Positions 1 through 4,813 of a stretch of 6,759 nt of DNA are shown piece after piece; the first letter of the stretch is position 1; each line of letters starts with the position of its first letter. The notes under the pieces were generated by a model. It was not told where the DNA came from and searched no databases. It worked only from the letters and a program-made list of their open reading frames with translations. The position numbers were made by a program, and so were the translations under genes. Source of the DNA: Actinomycetes bacterium (GTDB lineage: Bacteria > Actinomycetota > CALGFH01); assembly GCA_030146615.1 (NCBI GenBank), contig JASLBL010000596.1, positions 1 to 6,759 of the forward strand, written 5' to 3'.

Positions 1-1
1 C

Positions 2-784
2 GGGGTGACCAGGGTGTCGATGGGCGCCCAGAGCTTCGACGACCGGGTCCTGGCCGCGCTCGGGCGGGCCCACGACGCCGCCAGGGTCGCGGCCGCGGTC
101 GCGACCCTCCGGGCGGCCGGGGTGCCGGCTCTCAACCTCGATCTCATCTACGGAGGGCCGGGCGAGGACGCCGGGTCCTGGTCGGCCTCCTTGGAGGCGG
201 CCCTCGCCCTGGAGCCCGAGCACCTGTCCGCCTACGCCCTCACCATCGAGCCGGCCACCAAGTTCGGCCGCCTGGTCGCCGCCGGCCGCATGGCCGAGCC
301 GGGTGAGGACGACCTCGCCGACCGCTACGACACCGCCTGCTCGGTCCTGGCCGCGTCCGGCTACCACCACTACGAGGTCTCCAACTGGGCCCGGCCGGGC
401 CATGGCAGCCGGCACAACCTGACCTACTGGCGGCGGGGGCGGTACCTGGGGCTGGGGGCGGGGGCGCACGAGTTCGACGGGGCGACCCGGCGCTGGAACG
501 TCGCGGGGGTCCCGGCGTACCTGGCGGCGGTCCGGGAGGGCCGGCGGCCGACCTCCGGAAAGGAGCGGCTCGACCCCGCCCAGGCCCGGTTCGAGGCCCT
601 GGCCGTGCGGCTGCGGACGGTGGACGGGCTCGACCCGGGCGAGGCCCGAGCGCTGGGGGCCGACCCTGTCGGGCCGGCAGCCCGCGAGCTCCGAACGGCT
701 GGGCTCCTGGCCCCCGGACCAGGGCTTCGGCTGACCGAGATGGGCATGTTCCTGCACGGCGAGGCGCTCGCTCGGCTGGCTTAG
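2..784 (+). CDS. hemW: HemW heme chaperone, radical-SAM family (3' part only)
   Basis: This is the C-terminal part of HemW (older name: HemN-like coproporphyrinogen III oxidase), a cytoplasmic radical-SAM protein thought to deliver heme to target proteins. The frame is open to the left edge, and GVTRVSMGAQSFDD is an internal HemW motif, so the GTG at 5 is not the start. The CxxxCxxC iron-sulfur motif must lie upstream. Visible family signatures are DLIYGGPGE (from 140), a HLSAY.L..EPATKFG segment (220-270), YEVSNWARPG (371-400), RHNLTYW (about 410) and YLGLGAGAHEF (444-476), followed by the C-terminal winged-helix-like HemW domain. About 260 residues are present of the usual 380-400. It precedes hrcA, a common actinobacterial order. 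The TAG stop lies inside the hrcA operator, leaving only 63 bases to the hrcA start. Family assignment is secure; whether it binds heme is inferred from the family. Confidence 0.94.
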   Translation, partial: GVTRVSMGAQSFDDRVLAALGRAHDAARVAAAVATLRAAGVPALNLDLIYGGPGEDAGSWSASLEAALALEPEHLSAYALTIEPATKFGRLVAAGRMAEPGEDDLADRYDTACSVLAASGYHHYEVSNWARPGHGSRHNLTYWRRGRYLGLGAGAHEFDGATRRWNVAGVPAYLAAVREGRRPTSGKERLDPAQARFEALAVRLRTVDGLDPGEARALGADPVGPAARELRTAGLLAPGPGLRLTEMGMFLHGEALARLA

Positions 785-807
785 CACTCGCCTACCTTGA
801 CTGCTAC
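781..807 (+). promoter_or_regulatory. CIRCE operator for HrcA
   Basis: The left arm TTAGCACTC (781-789) matches the CIRCE consensus exactly. A spacer of exactly 9 bases (790-798) follows, then the right arm GACTGCTAC (799-807), which matches GAGTGCTAA at 7 of 9. That gives 16 of 18 consensus bases with the correct spacing, directly upstream of hrcA. CIRCE is the established binding site of dimeric HrcA. The left arm contains the hemW stop codon (782-784), and the right arm overlaps a possible -35 box. Occupancy should block transcription of hrcA-dnaJ, giving autoregulation. Confidence 0.9.
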
Positions 808-826
808 GCTGCCGAACATGGATCGT
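797..826 (+). promoter_or_regulatory. Possible hrcA-dnaJ promoter overlapping CIRCE
   Basis: TTGACT at 797-802 matches the -35 consensus at 5 of 6. With an 18-base spacer, GATCGT (821-826) could serve as a weak -10 (A at position 2, T at position 6). This predicts an RNA start near 833 and a very short leader before the hrcA start at 848. An alternative -10 is TACGCT (805-810), but it lacks a good -35. The CIRCE overlap fits repression by promoter blocking. The -35 is visible; the choice of -10 is a guess. Confidence 0.35.
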
Positions 827-833
827 CTTGTGC

Positions 834-842
834 AGGGAGGGG
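834..842 (+). promoter_or_regulatory. Ribosome binding site that fixes the hrcA start
   Basis: AGGGAGGGG lies 5 bases before ATG 848. It favours this ATG over the earlier in-frame TTG 797 (inside CIRCE and the -35 box) and ATG 818, neither of which has a comparable purine tract upstream. Confidence 0.8.
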
Positions 843-847
843 CGGCC

Positions 848-1885
848 ATGGACCTCGATGAGCGAAAAGCGCGGCTGCTGCGCGCGGTGGTGCACGAGTT
901 CATCTACACCGAGAAGCCGGTGGGATCCAAGAGCCTGACCGAGCGCTACTCCCTCGGGGTGTCGGCGGCCACCATCCGCAACGAGCTGGCCGTGCTCGAG
1001 GAGCAGGGCTACCTCTCCCATCCCCACACCAGCGCCGGCCGGATCCCCACCGACCGGGGCTACCGGTTCTACGTCGACGCCCTCTCGGGAGTCGGCGAGC
1101 TGGCCAGGGCCCAGGAGGAGACCATCGCCCGGTTCTTCGAGGGGGCGGCCGACCTCGAGGAGACCCTCCAGCGGACCTCGCTGCTCCTGTCCAGCCTGAC
1201 TCACTACACGGCCATGGTGGCCCCGCCGGCCCTCGACCGGTCGCGGCTGCGCCACATCGAGGTCGTCGGCCTCGGGCGGCACGTGATCATGCTGGTGCTG
1301 ATCGTCGACTCCGGGCGGGTCGAGAAGCGGCTGGTCGAGACGGCCGAGGAGATCTCCGAGGAAAGCCTGGAGGCGCTGCGCCGCCAGCTCAACGAGCGGC
1401 TGGCCAACGAGCGCCTGTCCCGGGCCGAGCTGATCCTGGACGCCATGAGCGCCGAAGTCCCGCCCGAGCGCCGGGCCCTGTTCCAGACCCTGTCCGCGGC
1501 CATCGGCCAGTTCGTCGGCGACCAGACCAGCGAGCGGGTCTGGCTGGGCGGCCAGGCCAACATCGCCGGCCCCGGGGCCTTCGACGGCATCGAGACCGTC
1601 CGCCGGGTCTACGAGGCCCTGGAGCAGCAGGTGCTGGTGCTGCGCATGCTCCAGGCGACCCTCGGCAAGGACAAGGGCGGGGACATGGTGTCGGTGGTGA
1701 TCGGCTCGGAGAACACGGTCGAGGGGATGGAGGCCTGCTCGCTGGTCACCTCCGCCTACCTGGCCGGCGACGCCAGCGGCTCCATCGGCGTCCTCGGCCC
1801 GACCCGCATGGACTACCTGCGAGCCATGGCCGCCGTCCAGGCGGTGGCCCGCTACCTGGGCGACGCCTTCGAAGCAAACGGATAA
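848..1885 (+). CDS. hrcA: HrcA heat-inducible transcription repressor
   Basis: HrcA is the dimeric repressor of class I heat-shock genes. It binds CIRCE, and its active fold is maintained by GroEL in studied bacteria. From ATG 848 the protein is 345 residues, normal for the family (about 340). Residues 1-77 form the N-terminal winged helix, with DERKARLLRAVVHEFI, PVGSKSL (24-30), VSAATIRNELAVLEEQGYL (38-56) and HTSAGRIPTDRGYRFYVD (60-77), all hallmark HrcA segments. The middle is the GAF-like core with the inserted dimerising domain. The C-terminus keeps the VVIGSEN and SIGVLGPTRMDYLRAM signatures. An upstream in-frame TTG (797) would add 17 residues but lies in the operator, so I reject it. 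A CIRCE site sits 40 bases upstream, and dnaJ starts 15 bases after the stop, indicating one self-regulated operon. No broken or missing region is seen. Confidence 0.97.
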   Translation: MDLDERKARLLRAVVHEFIYTEKPVGSKSLTERYSLGVSAATIRNELAVLEEQGYLSHPHTSAGRIPTDRGYRFYVDALSGVGELARAQEETIARFFEGAADLEETLQRTSLLLSSLTHYTAMVAPPALDRSRLRHIEVVGLGRHVIMLVLIVDSGRVEKRLVETAEEISEESLEALRRQLNERLANERLSRAELILDAMSAEVPPERRALFQTLSAAIGQFVGDQTSERVWLGGQANIAGPGAFDGIETVRRVYEALEQQVLVLRMLQATLGKDKGGDMVSVVIGSENTVEGMEACSLVTSAYLAGDASGSIGVLGPTRMDYLRAMAAVQAVARYLGDAFEANG

Positions 1886-1900
1886 GAGAACGGATACCTG

Positions 1901-3034
1901 GTGAGCGACTACTACCAGCTGCTGGAGGTCGACCGGGGCGCCGGGCCCGAGGACATCAAGCGCGCCTACCGGCGGCTGGCCCGCCAGTACCACCCCGACG
2001 TCAACGGCAACGACCCGGCGTCGGCCGAGCGCTTCAAGGAGATCAACAAGGCCTACAGCGTCCTGTCCGACCCGGACAAGCGCCAGCGCTACGACACCTA
2101 CGGGGAGGCCGGGGTCGAGGGGATGGCCGGCCAGGGCGCCGACCCGTTCTCGACCTTCGGCGCCTCCTTCGACGACCTGCTCGGCCAGTTCTTCGGCGGC
2201 GGCGGCGACCCGTTCGGGGCCGGGCGCTCCCGGACCCGCTCGCGGGCCCGGCGGGGCGAGACCATCGGCATGCGCCTGCGCCTGCCGTTCACCGAGGCCG
2301 TCTTCGGCACCTCCAAGGACGTCAGGGTCCGGGCGGCGGCCATCTGTGCCCGCTGCGCCGGCTCCGGGGCCAAGCCGGGCACCGAGCCCACCGTCTGCTC
2401 GCGCTGCAACGGCTCCGGCCAGCAGCGCACCGTCCGCCAGTCGCTGCTCGGCCAGCTGGTCACCGCCACCACCTGCCCGGTCTGCGCCGGCACCGGCCAG
2501 GAGATCCGCTCGCCGTGCCCCGAGTGCCAGGGCCAAGGGCTGGTGATGGAGGACTCCACCCTCACCATCGACATCCCCCCTGGCCTGGAGGACGGCAGCC
2601 AGATCCGCTACCAGGGCCGCGGCCATGCCGGCCAGTACGGCGGCCCCCCGGGCGACCTGATCGTCGAGCTGGCCGTCGACGCCCACCCGGTCTTCGACCG
2701 CCGCGGCGACGACCTGGTGTGCAGCGTCGAGGTGCCAATGACGGTGGCCGCCCTGGGCGGCACCGTCCCCCTGGAGACCCTGGACGGCAAGGAGACGGTC
2801 GAGGTCGAGCCGGGCACCCAGTCGGGCGAGGTCAAGCGGTTCCGCAAGCGTGGCGTGCCCCATCCCGACGGCCGCGGCCGCGGCGACCTGCTGGTCCAGA
2901 TCGCCGTCGTCACCCCGACCCACCTGGGCGAGCAGCAGCGGGCCCTCATCCGCCAGCTCGCCCAGCTCCGCGGCGAGGAGGTCGAGCCGCAGGGCGGCGG
3001 GCTGTTCGCCCGGCTCAAGGGCAGCGGCCGCTGA
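1901..3034 (+). CDS. dnaJ: Chaperone DnaJ (Hsp40), complete class A
   Basis: This is a DnaJ co-chaperone that stimulates the DnaK ATPase and hands over unfolded protein in the cytoplasm. At 377 residues it matches the family (E. coli 376). The J domain (about 1-67) has the essential HPD at 31-33. A short Gly/Phe linker (about 76-108, with FGGGGDPFG) follows. The zinc domain has all four CxxCxGxG motifs, at 149-156, 166-173, 192-199 and 206-213. The C-terminal substrate-binding region includes IPPGLEDGSQIRYQGRGHAG, GDLIVEL and SGEVKRFRKRGVP. The start is GTG 1901, giving MSDYYQLLEVD; the ribosome site is weak (GAGAA or CGGA in 1886-1894), so coupling to hrcA translation is likely. Being in the hrcA operon, it corresponds to the actinobacterial dnaJ2 copy; the dnaK-linked dnaJ1 would be elsewhere. 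Its TGA stop overlaps the probable start of the next gene. Confidence 0.97.
   Translation: MSDYYQLLEVDRGAGPEDIKRAYRRLARQYHPDVNGNDPASAERFKEINKAYSVLSDPDKRQRYDTYGEAGVEGMAGQGADPFSTFGASFDDLLGQFFGGGGDPFGAGRSRTRSRARRGETIGMRLRLPFTEAVFGTSKDVRVRAAAICARCAGSGAKPGTEPTVCSRCNGSGQQRTVRQSLLGQLVTATTCPVCAGTGQEIRSPCPECQGQGLVMEDSTLTIDIPPGLEDGSQIRYQGRGHAGQYGGPPGDLIVELAVDAHPVFDRRGDDLVCSVEVPMTVAALGGTVPLETLDGKETVEVEPGTQSGEVKRFRKRGVPHPDGRGRGDLLVQIAVVTPTHLGEQQRALIRQLAQLRGEEVEPQGGGLFARLKGSGR
3017..3034 (+). promoter_or_regulatory. Possible coupling site: AAGGG, then CTGA start/stop overlap
   Basis: AAGGG (3017-3021) lies 9 bases before CTG 3031, whose last two bases are the first two of the dnaJ TGA (3032-3034). This mimics the common ATGA/GTGA overlap used for translational coupling, but with a rare CTG start. 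The arrangement is visible; use of CTG is inferred from the lack of an alternative. Confidence 0.4.
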
Positions 3035-4515
3035 CCACCGCGGCCGAGCAGGGCGGGCTGGCCTACCGCAGCCCCGTCGGCCGCTGGGTCCTGCTGGCCA
3101 CGGTGCTCGGGTCGGGCATCGCCTTCCTGGACACCACCGTCGTCAACGTCGCCCTGCCGACCATCGGCGAGGACCTGGACGCCGGCATCGCCAGCCTCCA
3201 GTGGGTGGTCAACGCCTACACCCTCACCCTGTCGGGGTTCCTGCTGCTCGGCGGGTCGCTCGGCGACCACTACGGCCGCCGGCGGGTGTTCGTGCTCGGG
3301 GTCATCTGGTTCGCGGTCGCCTCCCTGCTGTGCGGCCTCGCCCCGACCGACGAGGCCCTGATCGCGGCCCGCGCCCTCCAGGGCATCGGCGGCGCCCTGC
3401 TCACGCCGGGCAGCCTGGCCATCATCGAGGCCAGCTTCCGGCGCGAGGACCGCGGCCCGGCCATCGGCGCCTGGTCCGGGCTGGGCGGGGTGACCGCCGC
3501 CATCGGCCCGTTCGTGGGCGGCTGGCTGGTCCAGGCCGCCTCCTGGCGGCTGATCTTCCTGATCAACCTGCCCCTGGCCGCGGTGGTGGTCTGGGTGTCG
3601 GTGCGCCACGTGCCCGAGACCCGCGACCCGGGGGCCACCGGGCGGCTGGACTGGGGCGGGGCCGCCCTGGCGGCGGCCGGTCTGGCCGGAGTCGTCTACG
3701 CCCTCACCGACGGTCCGGCCCAGGGCTGGACGTCGCCGCCGATCCTGGCCACCGGCCTGGGCGGCCTGGCCGCGCTCGTCGCCTTCGTGCTCTGGGAGCG
3801 GCGCACCCGGAACCCCATGCTGCCCCTGGACATCTTCGCCTCGCGCCAGTTCACCGCAGCCAACATCGTCACCTTCGTGGTCTACGGGGCGCTCGGCGGG
3901 TCGCTGTTCCTGCTGCCCATCCAGCTCCAGCGGGTGGTCGGCTACTCGCCGCTGGCCTCCGGGATCGCGCTCGTCCCGGTCACCGTGGTCCTGCTGCTGC
4001 TGTCGGCCAGGGCGGGGAGGCTGGCCTCCCGGATCGGGCCCCGGCTGCCCATGACCGTGGGGCCGCTGCTCGTGGCCGCCGGGTTTGCCCTGTTCACCCG
4101 CATCGGCCCGGGAGCCAGCTACCTGGCCGACATCCTGCCCGGGTCGCTGGTCTACGGGCTCGGGCTGGTCCTGACGGTGGCCCCGCTGACCTCGACCGTG
4201 CTCGCCGCCGCCTCGGCCGACCACGCCGGGATCGCCTCGGCGGTCAACAACGACGTCGCCCGCACGGCCGGGCTGCTGGCCGTGGCCGTCCTGCCGGTTG
4301 CGGCCGGCATCTCGGGTGCCGACGCCCTGGAGCCGGCCCGCTTCGCCGACGGGTTCCGGACGGCCATGACCATCGCCGCCGTCCTCTGCGCGGCCGGCGG
4401 GGTGCTGTCCTGGCTCACCATCCGAAACCCCGAGGAGGCGCCGGCCGAGCCCGAGGGCGACCACCATCTCAGCTGCCCGCTGAGCGCTCCCGCCCCGGCC
4501 AGCGGACGCACCTGA
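3031..4515 (+). CDS. MFS drug/proton antiporter, DHA2 (EmrB/QacA) type, 14 helices
   Basis: This is an inner-membrane secondary transporter of the DHA2 drug:H+ antiporter family, likely exporting a drug-like or other small compound; the substrate cannot be read from sequence. Counting from CTG 3031 it has 494 residues. Helix 1 carries FLDTTVVNVALPTI (motif D1, Asp34). Motif A is GGSLGDHYGRRRV (74-86), motif B is RALQGIGGALLTPGS (114-128), and motif C, the antiporter signature, is GLGGVTAAIGPFVGG (150-164), followed by SWRLIFLINLP. The second half has the NNDVARTAGLLAVAVLP segment common in actinobacterial members. The start is unresolved: the frame is open back into dnaJ, but no ATG, GTG or TTG lies between 2518 and 3102. 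GTG 3103 would cut off the GRWVLLAT beginning of helix 1. CTG 3031, or CTG 3058 after AGGGCGGG, are the alternatives. It is probably cotranscribed with hrcA-dnaJ, so it may be heat-inducible. Confidence 0.92.
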   Translation: MTTAAEQGGLAYRSPVGRWVLLATVLGSGIAFLDTTVVNVALPTIGEDLDAGIASLQWVVNAYTLTLSGFLLLGGSLGDHYGRRRVFVLGVIWFAVASLLCGLAPTDEALIAARALQGIGGALLTPGSLAIIEASFRREDRGPAIGAWSGLGGVTAAIGPFVGGWLVQAASWRLIFLINLPLAAVVVWVSVRHVPETRDPGATGRLDWGGAALAAAGLAGVVYALTDGPAQGWTSPPILATGLGGLAALVAFVLWERRTRNPMLPLDIFASRQFTAANIVTFVVYGALGGSLFLLPIQLQRVVGYSPLASGIALVPVTVVLLLLSARAGRLASRIGPRLPMTVGPLLVAAGFALFTRIGPGASYLADILPGSLVYGLGLVLTVAPLTSTVLAAASADHAGIASAVNNDVARTAGLLAVAVLPVAAGISGADALEPARFADGFRTAMTIAAVLCAAGGVLSWLTIRNPEEAPAEPEGDHHLSCPLSAPAPASGRT

Positions 4516-4542
4516 GCCTGCTGGTGTGCGATCCCGGTCATC

Positions 4543-4680
4543 TTGGCAGACCGGTACCGCGCCGACAGCCGCCGGGTCAACCGCACCCTCGGCATGGCCA
4601 GGCTCGGCGGGGCGACCCTCGACGTCGAGCCGCACCGGGCCCGCCTCGCCGAGCGGGAGCGTGAGCCGATCGAGCTGTAA
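4543..4680 (+). CDS. Doubtful small ORF, 45 residues, unknown
   Basis: A TTG-started open frame encodes a charged, Arg-rich peptide (LADRYRADSRRVNRTLGMAR, ending EREREPIEL). I do not recognise it. Nearly every codon ends in G or C, as in the real genes, while the overlapping frames read as Ser/Pro-rich shadow. No ribosome site is visible before TTG 4543 or the internal ATG 4594. It is in the same frame as the transporter, directly after its stop, so it could be a remnant of a longer gene, a tiny real gene, or chance in GC-rich DNA. Confidence 0.22.
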   Translation: MADRYRADSRRVNRTLGMARLGGATLDVEPHRARLAEREREPIEL

Positions 4681-4696
4681 GACCGCTTCGGGCATC

Positions 4697-4711
4697 CTAG
4701 GAACATTCTAG
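4697..4711. repeat. Short inverted repeat CTAGGA-ACA-TTCTAG
   Basis: Two 6-base arms (4697-4702 and 4706-4711) are complementary, apart from one G/T pair, around a 3-base centre. The repeat sits where base composition drops before the kinase gene. It could be an operator half-site pair or chance; no known regulator consensus is matched. Confidence 0.25.
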
Positions 4712-4744
4712 AGGGTTCGCGTGACCCGCCTGGTGAAAGGCGAT

Positions 4745-4774
4745 TTGCGGCTTCAGCGGTGATCGTTACATGAT
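4745..4774 (+). promoter_or_regulatory. Possible promoter of the sensor kinase gene
   Basis: TTGCGG (4745-4750) and CATGAT (4769-4774) are separated by 18 bases, matching -35 at 4 of 6 and -10 at 4 of 6, in the least GC-rich part of the window. RNA would start near 4781, about 33 bases before the TTG start. A perfect inverted repeat GGTGAT / ATCACC (4758-4763 and 4781-4786) brackets the -10. Confidence 0.35.
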
Positions 4775-4800
4775 CCGCCCATCACCCAGAACTCGCCGGG

Positions 4801-4805
4801 GGAGG
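4801..4805 (+). promoter_or_regulatory. Ribosome binding site deciding the TTG start of the kinase
   Basis: GGAGG, within the longer G-rich tract 4798-4807, lies 8 bases before TTG 4814. An in-frame TGA at 4760-4762 and the absence of any ATG or GTG between it and 4814 leave TTG as the only usual start that keeps the LPRGNTLDDRSWHKRH segment. Confidence 0.7.
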
Positions 4806-4813
4806 GGCTCGGA

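Larger units (their letters stand above)
4516..4813 (+). other. Intergenic stretch between transporter and kinase
   Basis: About 300 bases. The first part (to 4680) has base composition like coding DNA and one small open frame. The second part (4681-4813) is clearly less GC-rich, with stops in several frames, inverted repeats and promoter-like boxes, and is the likely control region of the kinase gene. I see no hairpin followed by a T run, so no intrinsic terminator for the upstream operon can be called. Confidence 0.6.

Noticed and set aside
797..847. TTG 797 or ATG 818 as the hrcA start
   Set aside because: TTG 797 lies in the CIRCE element and the -35 box; both lack a ribosome site, and the added residues are not HrcA-like. 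ATG 848 has AGGGAGGGG 5 bases before it.
2515..3030. Long N-terminal extension of the transporter from GTG 2515
   Set aside because: This part reads the dnaJ zinc-finger and C-terminal region in another frame and yields Pro/Arg-rich shadow sequence, not a domain.
2608..4695. Minus-strand open frame of 695 codons
   Set aside because: It is opposite the clear dnaJ and transporter genes; its product is Gly/Gln/Pro/Asp-rich low complexity, typical of the antisense of GC-rich coding DNA.
4516..4745. Intrinsic terminator after the transporter
   Set aside because: GC-rich stems such as CCCGC...GCGGG (around 4650) exist, but none is followed by a T run; they lie in the coding-like stretch.
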